The notes: generated from the letters alone by a model not told the origin. 64,000 nt of DNA from Bordetella genomosp. 8 (GCF_002119685.1 NZ_CP021108.1:3720001-3784000), one strand, 5' to 3'; counted from the stretch's first letter, positions 49,089 to 60,000 are shown. Numbers and translations are program-made.

Positions 49089-49152
49089 GGCCGGTCGCAC
49101 CTAGCCGGCCGCACCTGGCCGGTCGCACCTGGCCGGCCACACCTAGCCGGCA
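49089..49152. repeat. 14-bp tandem repeat between hscB and hscA
   Basis: About 4.5 copies of a 14-bp unit: GGCCGGTCGCACCT (49089-49102), AGCCGGCCGCACCT, GGCCGGTCGCACCT, GGCCGGCCACACCT, then a partial AGCCGGC. The hscB stop (TAG, 49145-49143) lies within the last full unit, and a second TAG sits 42 bp further on in the same frame. It could form alternative GC hairpins in the intergenic mRNA. Confidence 0.88.
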
Positions 49153-49667
49153 GCCTGCGCCAGTTCCTGGCTGATCTTGCGCACGAACATCCATTCGCGC
49201 ACCTTGAGCGCGGCCGCGGCGGCATCGCCCTGCTGGTCCAGCAGCCGGCCGACCTGCTGGTGCAAGGCGGCCTCCGCTTCACGCAGCTCGCTATCGAGCG
49301 CGGCGGCCGCCGCCCCCGCGCCACCCTGCTCGCGAACGTCATCCAGCATTTCGCGCCAGGCCATCTGCTGCATCAGGAACGCCGCGTCCATCGACGTATT
49401 GCTTTCCGTCTGCAGGTCGACACCGGCCCGTTCGCAAAGATAACGGGCCCGCAGCAAGGGATCGCGCAATTGCCGGTAAGCCTCGTTGGCCCGCGCCGCC
49501 CATTGCATGGCGACACGGCGTTCCGCAGGCGATGCGGTCGCATAGCGATCCGGATGCACGCGCGCGGCAACCTCGCGCCAGGCCTGTTCCAGTTGCGTGG
49601 TATCGATGTCGAAACGCGACGGCAGGCCGAACAGCGAGAAATGGTCGTCCACGGTCGCGGAATTCAA
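49143..49667 (-). CDS. hscB: Fe-S assembly co-chaperone HscB (J protein)
   Basis: A 174-aa J-domain protein that delivers IscU to Hsc[21 protein letters not shown] opens the J domain, and the HPD motif is in [20 protein letters not shown]. The C-terminal three-helix domain binds IscU ([19 protein letters not shown]). The start is uncertain: a TTG at 49667 overlaps the iscA stop as TTGA, and a GTG at 49652 ([11 protein letters not shown]) is the alternative. The stop lies inside a 14-bp repeat. Confidence 0.93.
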   Translation of the reverse strand: MNSATVDDHFSLFGLPSRFDIDTTQLEQAWREVAARVHPDRYATASPAERRVAMQWAARANEAYRQLRDPLLRARYLCERAGVDLQTESNTSMDAAFLMQQMAWREMLDDVREQGGAGAAAAALDSELREAEAALHQQVGRLLDQQGDAAAAALKVREWMFVRKISQELAQAAG

Positions 49668-49987
49668 ACCGTGAAAGACTCGCCGCAGCCGCAGGTCGCC
49701 TTTTCGTTGGGGTTGTGGAACTTGAACCCTTCGTTCAGCCCTTCACGCGCGTAGTCGAGTTCAGTGCCGTCGATATACGACAGGCTCTTGGGATCGACAA
49801 ACACCTTCACGCCATGGCTTTCGAACACCTGGTCGGCGGCGTCGGGCTCATCCACATACTCCAGCTTGTAGGCCATGCCCGAACAGCCGGTTGTCCTGAC
49901 GCCCAGGCGCAGGCCCAACCCTTTGCCGCGGCGCTGCAGATAACGGCTGATGTGGTTTGCCGCTTGGGGGGTCAGAGTGACAGCCAT
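49664..49987 (-). CDS. iscA: Fe-S assembly A-type protein IscA
   Basis: A 107-aa A-type carrier that binds iron or Fe-S clusters and passes them to apo-targets. The three invariant cysteines are Cys35 ([14 protein letters not shown]), Cys99 and Cys101 ([11 protein letters not shown]), at the same positions as in E. coli IscA. It lies 1 bp after iscU and overlaps the hscB start. Confidence 0.97.
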   Translation of the reverse strand: MAVTLTPQAANHISRYLQRRGKGLGLRLGVRTTGCSGMAYKLEYVDEPDAADQVFESHGVKVFVDPKSLSYIDGTELDYAREGLNEGFKFHNPNEKATCGCGESFTV

Positions 49988-49988
49988 A

Positions 49989-50375
49989 TCAGCTCCGCGT
50001 GTGCTTCTCTTTGTAGTCCTTGACGGCCGCCTTGATGGCGTCTTCCGCCAGGATGGAACAGTGGATCTTGACGGGCGGCAGCGCCAGTTCTTCGGCGATC
50101 TGGGTATTGCGGATGTTCATCGCTTCGTCCAGCGTCTTGCCCTTGACCCATTCGGTCACCAGCGAGCTCGACGCGATCGCCGAACCGCAGCCGTACGTCT
50201 TGAAGCGCGCATCTTCGATCACGCCGCTGGCGTTGACCTTGATCTGCAGCTTCATCACGTCGCCACAGGCGGGCGCACCCACCATCCCGGTACCCACGGA
50301 CTCGTCGCCTTTCTCGAAAGAACCGACGTTGCGCGGGTTTTCGTAGTGATCCAGAACCTTTTCGCTATATGCCAT
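49989..50375 (-). CDS. iscU: Fe-S cluster scaffold IscU
   Basis: A 128-aa scaffold on which [2Fe-2S] clusters are built. Ligand cysteines are Cys37 ([13 protein letters not shown]), Cys63 ([13 protein letters not shown]) and Cys106, next to the HscA recognition motif LPPVKIHC. The Asp39 that tunes cluster release is present (CGD). The start [20 protein letters not shown] is family-typical. It lies 78 bp downstream of iscS. Confidence 0.98.
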   Translation of the reverse strand: MAYSEKVLDHYENPRNVGSFEKGDESVGTGMVGAPACGDVMKLQIKVNASGVIEDARFKTYGCGSAIASSSLVTEWVKGKTLDEAMNIRNTQIAEELALPPVKIHCSILAEDAIKAAVKDYKEKHTRS

Positions 50376-50453
50376 GATGTTTCTCCCCTTCGCCAGGCGA
50401 AGGCAACTCGTACTGGTTCGTGCCGGAAGGCCGGCACCGGACTATCTTCGATA

Positions 50454-51665
50454 TCAGTGCGCGGCCCACTGCACGCTGTTCAGGTCGACGCCATCCTTGG
50501 CCATCTCCCAAAGCGGCGACATATCGCGCAGCTTGCCAACCCGCTTCTTCAACAGGTCGACGGTGAAGTCGATTTCCTGCTCGGTGGTGAAACGGCCGAT
50601 CGTAAAGCGGATCGAGCTATGGGCCAATTCGTCGTTGCGACCAAGCGCGCGCAGCACGTACGACGGCTCCAGGCTGGCGGAGGTACAGGCCGATCCACTG
50701 GAGACCGCCAGTTCCTTGACCGCCATGATCAAGGACTCGCCTTCGACATAGTTGAAGCTGACGTTCAGGTTGTGCGGCACGCGGCGATCCATGTCGCCGT
50801 TCAGGTAGACCTCTTCGATTTCCGACAGGCCAGACCACAGGCGATCGCGCAGCATGCGGATGCGCTCGTTTTCGGTACCCATTTCTTCCCGCGCCAGGCG
50901 GAAGGCTTCGCCCATGCCGACGATCTGGTGGGTAGGCAGCGTGCCCGAGCGGAATCCACGCTCGTGGCCGCCGCCGTGCATCTGCGCTTCGATGCGCACA
51001 CGCGGCTTGCGACGCACGTACAGCGCGCCGATGCCCTTGGGACCGTAGGTCTTGTGCGCCGAGAACGACATGAGATCGACCTTCAGTTTTTGCAGGTCGA
51101 TTTCCACCTTGCCGGTCGCCTGCGCGGCATCGACATGGAAAATGATGTTCCGCTCGCGGCAGATTTCACCCAGCGTTTCGATATCCTGGATGACGCCGAT
51201 TTCGTTGTTCACCATCATCACGGATACCAGCACGGTATCCGGCCGCAGCGCGGCCTTGAACACGTCCAGGTCGATCAGGCCATTGTCCATCACGTCCAGA
51301 TACGTGACTTCGAACCCCAGGCGTTCCAATTCGCGCGTCGTGTCCAGCACGGCCTTGTGCTCGGTCTTGACCGTGATGATGTGCTTGCCGCGTTCCTTGT
51401 AGAAGTTCGCCGCGCCCTTGATAGCCAGGTTATCGGATTCCGTGGCGCCCGACGTCCAGATGATTTCGCGGGGGTCGGCGTTCACCAGCTTGGCCACTTC
51501 TTCGCGGGCGCGTTCCACCGCGTCCTCCGCTTCCCAGCCGATCGAATGGCTGCGCGACGCGGGGTTGCCGAAGTTCTCGTACAGCCACGGCACCATTTTG
51601 TCCACTACACGCGGGTCGACCGGCGTCGTGGCGGAATAGTCGAGGTAAATGGGACGGGTAGTCAT
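50454..51665 (-). CDS. iscS: Cysteine desulfurase IscS
   Basis: A 403-aa PLP enzyme that takes sulfur from cysteine for Fe-S clusters, tRNA thiolation and cofactors. The start is [37 protein letters not shown] is the conserved substrate region, [14 protein letters not shown] and [20 protein letters not shown] hold the PLP Asp/Gln and Lys, and [19 protein letters not shown] is the mobile loop with the persulfide Cys. It is a group I desulfurase. It follows iscR by 21 bp. Confidence 0.98.
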   Translation of the reverse strand: MTTRPIYLDYSATTPVDPRVVDKMVPWLYENFGNPASRSHSIGWEAEDAVERAREEVAKLVNADPREIIWTSGATESDNLAIKGAANFYKERGKHIITVKTEHKAVLDTTRELERLGFEVTYLDVMDNGLIDLDVFKAALRPDTVLVSVMMVNNEIGVIQDIETLGEICRERNIIFHVDAAQATGKVEIDLQKLKVDLMSFSAHKTYGPKGIGALYVRRKPRVRIEAQMHGGGHERGFRSGTLPTHQIVGMGEAFRLAREEMGTENERIRMLRDRLWSGLSEIEEVYLNGDMDRRVPHNLNVSFNYVEGESLIMAVKELAVSSGSACTSASLEPSYVLRALGRNDELAHSSIRFTIGRFTTEQEIDFTVDLLKKRVGKLRDMSPLWEMAKDGVDLNSVQWAAH

Positions 51666-51686
51666 GTCGTACAGCTCCTGGTTTTC

Positions 51687-52241
51687 TTATACGGTGGCGG
51701 ACGCGCCGGGCTGCGCCGCGGCGTTGCCGGAACATGCGGTGGCCACGCCGGCGCCGTTCGTCATGCGGTTGACGCGCACCGTGCCGTTCTGCGCCTGATT
51801 GTTGGCTTCCTGCAATTGGCGCACGCGCTGCTGATCCACCAGATCCTGCAGCGACACCGAATCCAGGTAATCCACCATTTTGCGATTCAGCGTGGCCCAG
51901 AGCTCGTGCGTCATGCACTTGCCGGACTTGCCGTCCTTGCCGCTGCTACAGTCCTGCTTGCCGCCACAGCTGGTGGCGTCCAGGGGTTCGTCGACAGCGA
52001 AAATGATGTCGGCCACCGTGACGTTGCGCGCCAGGCGCGCCAGCGAGTAACCGCCGCCCGGTCCGCGCACGCTATCCACGAGTTCGTGGCGGCGCAGCTT
52101 GCCGAACAGCTGTTCGAGGTAGGAAAGGGAAATGTTTTGGCGCTGGCTGATGGCCGCCAGCGTGACCGGCCCGCTATGCTGACGCATCGCAAGATCGATC
52201 ATGGCGGTCACGGCGAAACGTCCTTTGGTAGTCAGCCGCAT
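51687..52241 (-). CDS. iscR: Fe-S-sensing regulator IscR
   Basis: A 184-aa Rrf2-family repressor of the isc operon. The ATG at 52241 (MRLTTKGRFAVTAMIDLAMR) opens a winged helix with ISQRQNISLSYLEQLFGKLR. The cluster ligands Cys92, Cys98 and Cys109 lie in SCGGKQDCSSGKDGKSGKCM, followed by His112 in MTHELW. The third Cys is five residues further along than in E. coli because of an extra SGKDG-type stretch. The C-terminal tail is long and Ala/Asn-rich. A well-matched IscR box overlaps the promoter. Confidence 0.96.
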   Translation of the reverse strand: MRLTTKGRFAVTAMIDLAMRQHSGPVTLAAISQRQNISLSYLEQLFGKLRRHELVDSVRGPGGGYSLARLARNVTVADIIFAVDEPLDATSCGGKQDCSSGKDGKSGKCMTHELWATLNRKMVDYLDSVSLQDLVDQQRVRQLQEANNQAQNGTVRVNRMTNGAGVATACSGNAAAQPGASATV

Positions 52242-52288
52242 ATCAAGGTTTCCTGTATAGCCAGAGGCCCGGCACGGCCGGGGGCGCA

Positions 52289-52313
52289 ATACCTGAGTAA
52301 TTGCCTCAAGTAT
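52289..52313 (-). promoter_or_regulatory. IscR type-1-like site over isc promoter
   Basis: The dyad ATACCTGAG-N7-CTCAAGTAT (52289-52313) matches most positions of the E. coli type 1 IscR motif as I remember it. It overlaps the candidate -10 TATACT (minus strand, 52314-52309). A weak -35 (TAGCAA) lies 16 nt further upstream. Holo-IscR bound here would block the promoter, giving feedback by Fe-S status. Confidence 0.75.
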
Positions 52314-52417
52314 AGCCTATTCCCGACTAATTTGCTATGAAACCCTGCCGCCGGTAGGGATGAGCAGCCCCCAGGAGGAAACGATGCGGTGGCGAAGAAA
52401 CGCAAAACCCAATGCAA

Positions 52418-52444
52418 AACCGCACGCGGCGTTCGCGTGCGGTT
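52418..52444 (-). terminator. Terminator after LMW phosphatase
   Basis: An 11-bp stem (AACCGCACGCG / CGCGTGCGGTT) with a 5-nt loop, followed on the minus strand by TTTTGCATT. It lies 89 bp beyond the phosphatase stop and insulates the isc promoter from read-through. Confidence 0.75.
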
Positions 52445-52532
52445 CAGCTGGACGGGTCGACAGAGTGACCCGAAGAACCCGAGCCGCCCGTAGACGGGCA
52501 GGAGCGGCCGAATTAACAGCGCCGCCCGGAGG

Positions 52533-53021
52533 CTATGCAGCCTGGTATTGGGTAGCGCGCTTGCGCACCAATTCCAGGACGCCCTGACAGGCGTCTTCCA
52601 GATAATCCAGCACTTTGCCAAACCCTTCGGGGCCGCCATAGTACGGATCCGGCACCGTGGCTTCTTCGAATTCGTTGGCGAACCGCATGAGCAACATCAG
52701 CTTGTGCTGATATGCCTTGGGGCACTGCTGCTGCAGCGCGGACAGGTTTTCCCAGTCCATCGCGAGGATGAGATCGAATTCACGGAAATCGTCGGGCGTG
52801 ACCTGACGCGCCTCGCAATGCGTGATCTCGTAGCCGCGCTTTCGGGCGGCGGCTTGGGCCCGGGCGTCGGGCGCTTCACCAATGTGAAAGGCATGTGTAC
52901 CGGCGGAATCGATCCGCACGACATCGCCCAGACCGGCATCATTCACCAGCCGGCGGAACACGCCTTCTGCGCTCGGCGAGCGACAGATGTTGCCCATGCA
53001 AACGAAAAGTACCTTGGTCAT
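52533..53021 (-). CDS. Low-molecular-weight protein-tyrosine phosphatase
   Basis: A 162-aa LMW-PTP (MTKVLFVCMGNICRSPSAEG). The P-loop CX5RS is CMGNICRS near residues 8-15, and the general acid is the Asp of VPDPYYGGPEGF (DPYY). LILAMDWENLSALQQ is also family-typical. It dephosphorylates tyrosine or small phosphate esters in the cytoplasm. An ATG one codon earlier (53024) is possible. It is a single gene between the isc operon and uvrB with its own terminator. Confidence 0.94.
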   Translation of the reverse strand: MTKVLFVCMGNICRSPSAEGVFRRLVNDAGLGDVVRIDSAGTHAFHIGEAPDARAQAAARKRGYEITHCEARQVTPDDFREFDLILAMDWENLSALQQQCPKAYQHKLMLLMRFANEFEEATVPDPYYGGPEGFGKVLDYLEDACQGVLELVRKRATQYQAA

Positions 53022-53264
53022 CATGCTTAACAGTCTGCGGGAAAACCCGCAATTAGGCAAGCTTTTTTTCTGGGAAACCCATAGGCTTCGCAGCCGTCTG
53101 GGCAGCGAAAAAATCCATTCGAATTAGGGTCTTATAGCGGAAATCTAATAAACCGATTGATATTACCTAAGCCAGTATTCGGCCCCAATTCAATGCCCGC
53201 CGACGCGGCGCCGCAACACGCAAAGATGTCAGACTTATTGCCACGGCGTGACTGTGGTACGACA

Positions 53265-53283
53265 CCTGGCGCCGAGCGCCAGG
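53265..53283 (-). terminator. Hairpin after uvrB
   Basis: A perfect 8-bp stem (CCTGGCGC / GCGCCAGG) with a 3-nt loop begins one base after the uvrB stop. There is no T-run, so termination is likely weak or factor-dependent. The rest of 53022-53264 shows no gene. Confidence 0.45.
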
Positions 53284-53284
53284 C

Positions 53285-55312
53285 TTAACGCGCGCCATCC
53301 AGCAACACCCGTTCCTTGAGCGCGTTCAGGGCATCTCGCGCCGCCGCGGCCTGTTCGAATTCCAGGTTGCGCGCATGGTCCATCATCGACTTTTCCAAGC
53401 GCCGGATTTCGCGCGCCAGCGCCTTTTCGTCCGTCAACAGCTCCGCCGGCAACGCATCCTCGATCGTGGGGTGCTGGATCGGAGCCACCACGCCGTCGAT
53501 CAGTTCGCGGACGGCCTTCTGCACGCCTCGGGCGGTAATGCCGTGGGCCAGGTTGAATTCCTCCTGCTTCTTGCGCCGGCGCTCCGTTTCGCCGATGGCG
53601 CGATGCATGGAATCCGTGACCCGGTCGGCGTAGAGAATGGCCCTGCCGTTGATATTGCGCGCCGCCCGGCCTATGGTCTGGATCAGGCTGCGCTCGGACC
53701 GCAGGAAGCCTTCCTTGTCGGCGTCCAGGATGGCGACCAGGGACACTTCCGGTATATCCAGGCCTTCCCGCAGCAGGTTGATGCCGACCAGGACGTCGAA
53801 GGTGCCCAGGCGCAGGTCGCGGATGATTTCCACCCGTTCCACCGTATCGATATCCGAATGCAGATACCGCACCCGCACTCCGTGCTCGGCCAGGAAGTCC
53901 GTCAGGTCTTCGGCCATGCGCTTGGTGAGCGTGGTCACCAGGACGCGCTCGGACTGGGCCACGCGCAGCTTGATTTCGCCCAGGAGATCGTCCACCTGGG
54001 TACGCGCGGGGCGTACCTCCACGATGGGGTCGACCAATCCGGTGGGCCGGACGACCTGCTCGACCACGTTGTCGGCGTGCTCCTGTTCATAATTCGACGG
54101 CGTCGCGGATACGAATACGCACTGGCGCATGCGGGCTTCGAATTCCTGCAGCTGCAGCGGCCGGTTATCCAGGGCGGAAGGCAGGCGGAACCCATATTGC
54201 ACCAGGGTTTCCTTGCGCGCGCGGTCGCCACGGTACATCCCGCCCAGCTGGCCGATCGTCACGTGGCTTTCGTCGATGAACATGAGCGCATCGGCGGGCA
54301 GGTAATCGATCAATGTGGGCGGCGGCTCGCCCGGGGCGGCGCCGGACAAATGACGGGAATAGTTTTCGATGCCCTTGCAGAACCCCAGCTCCTGCAGCAT
54401 TTCCAGATCGAACCGCGTGCGCTGTTCCAGCCGCTGGGCTTCCACCAGCTTGCTCTGCGAGGTGAAAAACTGGAGCCGCTCGCGCAGCTCTTCCTTGATG
54501 GTTTCGATCGCCCGCAGCACGGTATCGCGCGGCGTAACGTAGTGCGATCCGGGATAGACCGTAAAGCGCGGCACCTTTTGCCGCACCTTGCCCGTCAATG
54601 GATCGAACAATTCCAGCGTTTCGACTTCATCGTCGAACAGCGTCGCGCGCAAGGCGAGTTCAGGGCTTTCCGCCGGGAAGATGTCGATGGTTTCGCCGCG
54701 CACCCGAAACACCCCGCGCGTGAAGTCCGCATCGTTGCGCGTGTACTGCATCGCCACCAGGCGCGCCAGGATCTCGCGCCGCGATATGCGATCGCCCGCG
54801 CGCAGGATGAGTACCATGGCGTGGTAATCGCCAGGATTGCCGATACCGTAAATACACGACACGGTGCCGACGATGACCGTATCGCGGCGCTCCAGCAGGC
54901 TTTTCGTGGCCGACAGCCGCATCTGCTCGATATGCTCGTTGATGGACGAGTCCTTTTCGATAAACAGATCGCGCGTCGGCACGTAGGCCTCAGGCTGATA
55001 GTAGTCGTAGTACGAAACAAAATACTCGACCGCGTTCTTGGGAAAGAACTCGCGCATTTCGGCATACAACTGCGCCGCCAGTGTCTTGTTCGGCGCGAGC
55101 ACAAGCGCCGGCCGCCCCAGGCGGGCGATGACGTTGGCCATCGTGTAGGTCTTGCCGGAGCCGGTGACGCCCAGCAGAGTCTGGTACATCAGGCCGTCCC
55201 GCACGCCATCCACCAGGGCTCCTATGGCGCCAGGCTGGTCGCCAGCCGGCGGATACGGCTGATAGAGCTGAAAAGGACTATCCGGAAATTCGACGAATCC
55301 AGTGTCGGTCAT
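53285..55312 (-). CDS. uvrB: Excinuclease ABC subunit B
   Basis: A 675-aa helicase-like damage-verification subunit of nucleotide excision repair. The ATG at 55312 opens [20 protein letters not shown]. Walker A is [20 protein letters not shown], the beta-hairpin region [20 protein letters not shown], the DEAD-like Walker [21 protein letters not shown], and helicase motif [21 protein letters not shown]. The C-terminal UvrC-binding domain is [20 protein letters not shown]. It is divergent from the aminotransferase gene with 86 bp between. Confidence 0.98.
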   Translation of the reverse strand: MTDTGFVEFPDSPFQLYQPYPPAGDQPGAIGALVDGVRDGLMYQTLLGVTGSGKTYTMANVIARLGRPALVLAPNKTLAAQLYAEMREFFPKNAVEYFVSYYDYYQPEAYVPTRDLFIEKDSSINEHIEQMRLSATKSLLERRDTVIVGTVSCIYGIGNPGDYHAMVLILRAGDRISRREILARLVAMQYTRNDADFTRGVFRVRGETIDIFPAESPELALRATLFDDEVETLELFDPLTGKVRQKVPRFTVYPGSHYVTPRDTVLRAIETIKEELRERLQFFTSQSKLVEAQRLEQRTRFDLEMLQELGFCKGIENYSRHLSGAAPGEPPPTLIDYLPADALMFIDESHVTIGQLGGMYRGDRARKETLVQYGFRLPSALDNRPLQLQEFEARMRQCVFVSATPSNYEQEHADNVVEQVVRPTGLVDPIVEVRPARTQVDDLLGEIKLRVAQSERVLVTTLTKRMAEDLTDFLAEHGVRVRYLHSDIDTVERVEIIRDLRLGTFDVLVGINLLREGLDIPEVSLVAILDADKEGFLRSERSLIQTIGRAARNINGRAILYADRVTDSMHRAIGETERRRKKQEEFNLAHGITARGVQKAVRELIDGVVAPIQHPTIEDALPAELLTDEKALAREIRRLEKSMMDHARNLEFEQAAAARDALNALKERVLLDGAR

Positions 55313-55398
55313 GCTAGACTGTCTCAGGGTAAACCCCCCATTATCCGCCGCATATCCGGCTGCGTCCACCTACCCTTTTGCGTACCCTTTGCGATCCG

Positions 55399-56604
55399 AT
55401 GAGCACCCTTTTCAAGAACGTCGAATTGGCCCCGCGCGACCCCATACTCGGGCTGAATGAGCAGTACAACGCTGACACCCGGCCGGGCAAGGTCAACCTG
55501 GGCGTCGGGGTGTATTACGACGATAACGGGCGCATCCCGCTGCTGGCCGCGGTTCGCAAGGCCGAAATCGCCCGCATCGAAGCGGCTGCCGCGCGCGGAT
55601 ACCTGCCCATCGAAGGCATCGCCGCCTACAACAAGGGTGCGCAGGCCATGCTCCTGGGCGCCGATTCGCCCCTGACGGCGGAAGGGCGCGTACTGACGGC
55701 GCAGGCGTTGGGTGGCACCGGCGCGCTCAAGATCGGTGCGGACTTCCTGCGTCAGTTGCTGCCGCAATCCAAGGCATATATCAGCGATCCCAGCTGGGAA
55801 AACCACCGTGCCCTGTTCGAACGGGCCGGTTTCCAGGTCGAAAGCTATCCTTATTACGATCCGGCCACGCATGGCCTGAACTTCGAAGGCATGCTCGCCG
55901 GCCTGAAATCCATGCCCGCGGGCAGCGTGGTCGTCCTGCACGCCTGCTGCCATAACCCCACGGGCGTGGACCCCACCGCCGAGCAGTGGCAGCAGATCGC
56001 CAATGTCGTCAAGGAACGCGATCTCGTGCCCTTCCTGGACATCGCCTACCAGGGCTTCGGCGCTGGCCTGCAGGAAGATGCCGCGGTCGTGCGTCTGTTT
56101 GCCGGCATGGACATGACGATGTTCATCAGTTCGTCGTTCTCCAAGTCCTTCTCGCTGTACGGCGAGCGCGTCGGCGCGCTGACGGTGGTCGCCGGCAGCA
56201 AGGACGAAGCCACCCGCGTGCTCAGCCAGCTCAAGCGCGTCATCCGCACCAATTACTCGAATCCGCCCACCCATGGCGGCACGATCGTGTCGACGGTGCT
56301 GAATACGCCGGAACTGTTTGCCCTGTGGGAACAGGAACTGGCCGGCATGCGCGATCGCATCCGCCTTGTGCGCCGTCAATTGGTCGACAAGATCAAGGAA
56401 CAGGGCGCCAAGCAGAATTTCGACTTCGTCCTGCAGCAGCGCGGCATGTTCTCCTATTCGGGCCTGACCTCGGCCCAGGTGGACCGGCTGCGCGAAGAAC
56501 ACGGCATCTATGCCGTTTCCAGCGGCCGGATCTGCGTTGCCGCGCTGAACAGCCAGAACATCGACACCGTGGCCAAGGGCATCGCCGAGGTGCTGAAGGG
56601 CTGA
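55399..56604 (+). CDS. Aspartate/aromatic aminotransferase
   Basis: A 401-aa class I PLP aminotransferase of the AspC/TyrB type. The start is the ATG at 55399 ([20 protein letters not shown]). Features are [33 protein letters not shown] for the cofactor phosphate, [29 protein letters not shown], and the PLP lysine in [18 protein letters not shown]. The substrate-binding Arg is in [14 protein letters not shown]. Aspartate and aromatic branches cannot be separated by eye. It has a strong terminator downstream. Confidence 0.94.
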   Translation: MSTLFKNVELAPRDPILGLNEQYNADTRPGKVNLGVGVYYDDNGRIPLLAAVRKAEIARIEAAAARGYLPIEGIAAYNKGAQAMLLGADSPLTAEGRVLTAQALGGTGALKIGADFLRQLLPQSKAYISDPSWENHRALFERAGFQVESYPYYDPATHGLNFEGMLAGLKSMPAGSVVVLHACCHNPTGVDPTAEQWQQIANVVKERDLVPFLDIAYQGFGAGLQEDAAVVRLFAGMDMTMFISSSFSKSFSLYGERVGALTVVAGSKDEATRVLSQLKRVIRTNYSNPPTHGGTIVSTVLNTPELFALWEQELAGMRDRIRLVRRQLVDKIKEQGAKQNFDFVLQQRGMFSYSGLTSAQVDRLREEHGIYAVSSGRICVAALNSQNIDTVAKGIAEVLKG

Positions 56605-56660
56605 GGCCCCCAAGCGGACCCCGAGCCTGAATTTCTCGCTTCCCGGTTTACGGCATTGCA

Positions 56661-56688
56661 GGGCCCCTACGGGGGCCCTTGTCTTTTT
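56661..56688 (+). terminator. Rho-independent terminator after aminotransferase
   Basis: A perfect 7-bp GC stem (GGGCCCC / GGGGCCC) with loop TACG is followed by TTGTCTTTTT on the plus strand, 57 bp after the aminotransferase stop. Confidence 0.9.
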
Positions 56689-56768
56689 GTGCGCCTATTG
56701 CCAGCCAATTGCCCACGATTGGGCCGGCCCCCCTTGCGTTTTCAAGCTGCGTCCCCCAAAATTCGAAC

Positions 56769-56784
56769 CTGTATATCCATACAG
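56769..56784. promoter_or_regulatory. LexA (SOS) box of lexA
   Basis: CTGTATATCCATACAG fits the proteobacterial SOS consensus CTGT-N8-ACAG perfectly and lies 16 bp before the lexA ATG. It supports SOS autoregulation. Confidence 0.92.
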
Positions 56785-56800
56785 GGAACAGGAACGCCCA

Positions 56801-57451
56801 ATGGCCAGCAAACTTACCGAACGCCAGCAGCAGATACTTGACCTGATCCGCCAGGCGGTCGCCAGCACGGGGTTCCCCCCCACCCGCGCCGAGATCGCGC
56901 AGGCCCTGGGGTTTCGTTCGCCCAACGCGGCGGAAGACCATCTGAAAGCCCTGGCCCGCAAGGGCGCGATCGAGCTTACCGCCGGCGCCTCGCGCGGCAT
57001 CCGCCTGAAAGACGCCCGCGCCGAAGGCAGCCAGGCCATGCTCCCCATCCCTTCGCTGTCGCAGCTCATGCTGCCACTGGTCGGTCGGGTGGCGGCGGGC
57101 AGCCCTATCCTGGCGGCCGAACACGTCGAACGCGATGTCGGCGTCGACCCGGCCCTGTTCGCCCAACGCCCGGACTACCTGCTCAAGGTCCGCGGCATGA
57201 GCATGCGCGACGTCGGCATCCTGGACGGCGACCTCCTGGCGGTCAAGAAAGCCAGCGAAGCCCGTGACGGCCAGATCGTGGTCGCCCGTATCGACGAGGA
57301 CGTTACGGTCAAGCGTCTGCACCGCCAGGGTGGCCGTATCGAGCTGCTGCCGGAAAACCCCGAGTTCGAACCGATCCTGGTGCGCCCTGGGCAAGAATTC
57401 GCGTTGGAAGGTATCGCGGTCGGATTGATCCGCACGCAAGCGTTGCAGTGA
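56801..57451 (+). CDS. lexA: SOS repressor LexA
   Basis: A 216-aa repressor-protease. The ATG at 56801 follows the SOS box. The winged helix is residues 1-70 ([40 protein letters not shown]). The self-cleavage site is Ala99-Gly100 in [13 protein letters not shown]. The catalytic dyad is Ser134 ([15 protein letters not shown]) and Lys171 ([12 protein letters not shown]). RecA-ssDNA triggers cleavage and derepresses DNA-damage genes, possibly including uvrB nearby. A bidirectional terminator separates it from lon. Confidence 0.98.
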   Translation: MASKLTERQQQILDLIRQAVASTGFPPTRAEIAQALGFRSPNAAEDHLKALARKGAIELTAGASRGIRLKDARAEGSQAMLPIPSLSQLMLPLVGRVAAGSPILAAEHVERDVGVDPALFAQRPDYLLKVRGMSMRDVGILDGDLLAVKKASEARDGQIVVARIDEDVTVKRLHRQGGRIELLPENPEFEPILVRPGQEFALEGIAVGLIRTQALQ

Positions 57452-57492
57452 CCCGCTGCAGTAAGGCGCCGCAGTAAGGCGCGCCGACAGCA

Positions 57493-57524
57493 AAAAGGCC
57501 TGGAGCTCACGCTCCAGGCCTTTT
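57493..57524. terminator. Bidirectional terminator between lexA and lon
   Basis: A perfect 14-bp stem (AAAAGGCCTGGAGC / GCTCCAGGCCTTTT) with a 4-nt loop has A- and T-runs on its flanks. It can stop both the rightward lexA transcript and the leftward lon transcript. Confidence 0.92.
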
Positions 57525-57546
57525 CTTCGAGCTTTTGCGACCGCGC

Positions 57547-60000
57547 TCAGTGCTTGATCACGGGATCGACCGACTCCGGCGACGACGCCGCGGGCGTCAC
57601 CATCGGCTTGTCCTTCGCGTCTTCTTCCGAGATCGGCTCGGGCATGCGCTCCAGCGCGCGCTCCAACACCTTGTCGATCCAGCGAACCGGCACAACTTCG
57701 AGCTGGTTCTTGACGTTATCCGGGATCTCGGCCAGATCCTTGACGTTTTCCTCCGGGATCAACACGGTCTTGATGCCACCACGGTGCGCGGCCAACAGCT
57801 TTTCCTTCAAGCCGCCGATCGCAAGCACTTCGCCACGCAACGTGATTTCGCCCGTCATCGCGACATCTGCACGCACCGGAATACCGGAAAGCGCGGATAC
57901 CATCGCGGTGGTGATCGCGATACCCGCGGACGGACCGTCCTTGGGCGTCGCGCCTTCGGGCACATGCACGTGCATGTCGCGCTTTTCAAACACGCTGTCG
58001 GCGAACCCCAGGCGACGCGCCCGCGAACGCACGACCGTGCGAGCCGCTTCGACCGATTCCTTCATCACGTCGCCCAGCGAGCCGGTACGCTGGATGGCGC
58101 CCTTGCCGGGCATGTCGGCGACTTCGATGGTCAGCAGATCGCCGCCCACTTCCGTCCACGCCAGACCGGTTACCTGCCCGACCTGGTTTTCCTTTTCCGC
58201 CATACCGAAGTTGTAGCGGCGCACGCCCAGGTAATCGTTCAGGTTCTCCGACGTCACCGCGATGGCGCTGGCGGTGCCATTGCCATCCGCGGCAGGCTTG
58301 CCCTCGCGCTCAGTCAGCAATTGCTTGACGACCTTGCGGCAGACCTTGCCGATCTCGCGTTCCAGCGCCCGGACGCCCGCTTCCCGCGTGTAATACCGCA
58401 CGATGTCGCGCAGGGCCGATTCGTCTATCGTCAGCTCCGTTTCCTTCAGGCCGTTGTTCTTCAACAGCTTGGGGATCAAGTGGTCGCTGGCGATATGGAC
58501 CTTTTCGTCTTCCGTGTAGCCGGACAGGCGTATGACTTCCATCCGGTCCAACAGGGCCGGCGGAATATTCAGCGTGTTGCTGGTCGCGACGAACATCACG
58601 TCCGACAGATCGAAGTCGACTTCGACGTAGTGATCCTGGAACGTGTGATTCTGCTCGGGATCGAGCACTTCCAGCAGCGCCGACGACGGATCGCCACGGA
58701 AATCCATGCCCAGCTTGTCGATTTCGTCCAGCAGGAACAAGGGGTTGCGCACGCCGACCTTGTTCATGTTCTGCAGGATCTTGCCCGGCATGGAGCCGAT
58801 GTATGTACGACGGTGACCGCGGATTTCGGCTTCGTCCCGCACCCCGCCCAGGGCCATCCGCACGAACTTGCGGTTGGTGGCCTTGGCGATCGACTGCCCC
58901 AGCGAGGTCTTGCCTACGCCCGGAGGGCCGACCAGGCAGAGGATCGGCGCCTTGACCTTGTCGACGCGTTGCTGCACGGCCAGATATTCGAGTATGCGTT
59001 CCTTGACCTTTTCGAGACCGTAGTGGTCATCGTCCAGGACGGTTTCGGCATTGCCGATGGAATTGTTGACCTTGCTCTTCTTGCGCCATGGCAGATTGAT
59101 CAAGGTATCGATGTAATTGCGCACCACCGTCGCTTCGGCGGACATGGGCGACATCAGCTTGAGCTTCTTGAGCTCGGCATCGGCCTTTTTGCGCGCTTCC
59201 TTGGGCATGTGCGCGGCGACGATCTTCTTTTCCAGCTCTTCGATGTCGGCGCCTTCTTCGCCTTCACCCAATTCCTTCTGGATGGCCTTCACCTGTTCGT
59301 TCAGGTAGTAGTCGCGCTGGCTCTTCTCCATCTGCTTTTTCACGCGACCGCGGATCCGCTTCTCGACCTGCAGGATGTCGATTTCGGTTTCCAGCTGCGT
59401 GAGCAGGCCTTCCAGGCGTTCGGCCGTACCGAAGATCTCGAGCATCTTCTGCTTTTGCTCGAGCTTCAGCGGCAGGTGCGCCGCGATGGTGTCGGCCAGC
59501 CGGCCGGCATCGTCGATTCCCGCCAGGGACGTCAGGATCTCGGGCGGGATCTTCTTATTGAGCTTCACGTACTGCTCGAACTGGGCCACGATGGCGCGGC
59601 GCAGGGCTTCCGTCTCGGATCCCTGGATGGGGTCGAGCTGGATGGGCACGACTTCGCAGGTGAAGTGCGTTTCGACGTCGTCCACGCGCGTGATGCGAGC
59701 GCGCTGCGCGCCTTCGACCAGCACCTTCACGGTGCCGTCGGGCAGCTTCAGCATCTGCAGGATGCCCGCCACGCAACCGATCTCGTAGACGTCTTCAGGC
59801 GACGGATCATCCTTGCCGGCCGACTTCTGCGCGACCAGCATGATGCTTTTACCGGCTTCCATGGCGACCTCGAGGGCGCGTATGGAGCGGGGGCGTCCGA
59901 CAAAAAGCGGGATGACCATGTGCGGGAACACCACGACGTCGCGCAGCGGCAGCAACGGCAGGTCGATGGGTTCGGAAGGCAGGGTCTGAGTGCCAGACAT
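57547..60000 (-). CDS. lon: ATP-dependent protease Lon
   Basis: An 817-aa AAA+ serine protease that degrades damaged and short-lived regulatory proteins. The ATG at 60000 opens [20 protein letters not shown], the substrate-binding LON domain ([19 protein letters not shown]). A coiled coil precedes the AAA+ module: Walker [21 protein letters not shown], Walker [13 protein letters not shown]. The protease domain carries [20 protein letters not shown] with the catalytic Ser, and the Lys follows in [13 protein letters not shown] heat-shock-type promoter lies upstream. It follows clpX as in E. coli. Confidence 0.98.
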   Translation of the reverse strand: MSGTQTLPSEPIDLPLLPLRDVVVFPHMVIPLFVGRPRSIRALEVAMEAGKSIMLVAQKSAGKDDPSPEDVYEIGCVAGILQMLKLPDGTVKVLVEGAQRARITRVDDVETHFTCEVVPIQLDPIQGSETEALRRAIVAQFEQYVKLNKKIPPEILTSLAGIDDAGRLADTIAAHLPLKLEQKQKMLEIFGTAERLEGLLTQLETEIDILQVEKRIRGRVKKQMEKSQRDYYLNEQVKAIQKELGEGEEGADIEELEKKIVAAHMPKEARKKADAELKKLKLMSPMSAEATVVRNYIDTLINLPWRKKSKVNNSIGNAETVLDDDHYGLEKVKERILEYLAVQQRVDKVKAPILCLVGPPGVGKTSLGQSIAKATNRKFVRMALGGVRDEAEIRGHRRTYIGSMPGKILQNMNKVGVRNPLFLLDEIDKLGMDFRGDPSSALLEVLDPEQNHTFQDHYVEVDFDLSDVMFVATSNTLNIPPALLDRMEVIRLSGYTEDEKVHIASDHLIPKLLKNNGLKETELTIDESALRDIVRYYTREAGVRALEREIGKVCRKVVKQLLTEREGKPAADGNGTASAIAVTSENLNDYLGVRRYNFGMAEKENQVGQVTGLAWTEVGGDLLTIEVADMPGKGAIQRTGSLGDVMKESVEAARTVVRSRARRLGFADSVFEKRDMHVHVPEGATPKDGPSAGIAITTAMVSALSGIPVRADVAMTGEITLRGEVLAIGGLKEKLLAAHRGGIKTVLIPEENVKDLAEIPDNVKNQLEVVPVRWIDKVLERALERMPEPISEEDAKDKPMVTPAASSPESVDPVIKH

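Noticed and set aside
49089..49152. Tandem repeat considered as a CRISPR-like array
   Set aside because: Direct 14-bp units without unique spacers.
53034..53060. GCGGGAAAACCCGC hairpin and T-run as a plus-strand terminator
   Set aside because: No plus-strand gene precedes it, and the T-run is separated from the stem by about 10 nt.
53375..55402. Long plus-strand frame (675 codons) opposite uvrB
   Set aside because: Antisense shadow. uvrB is unmistakable on the minus strand.
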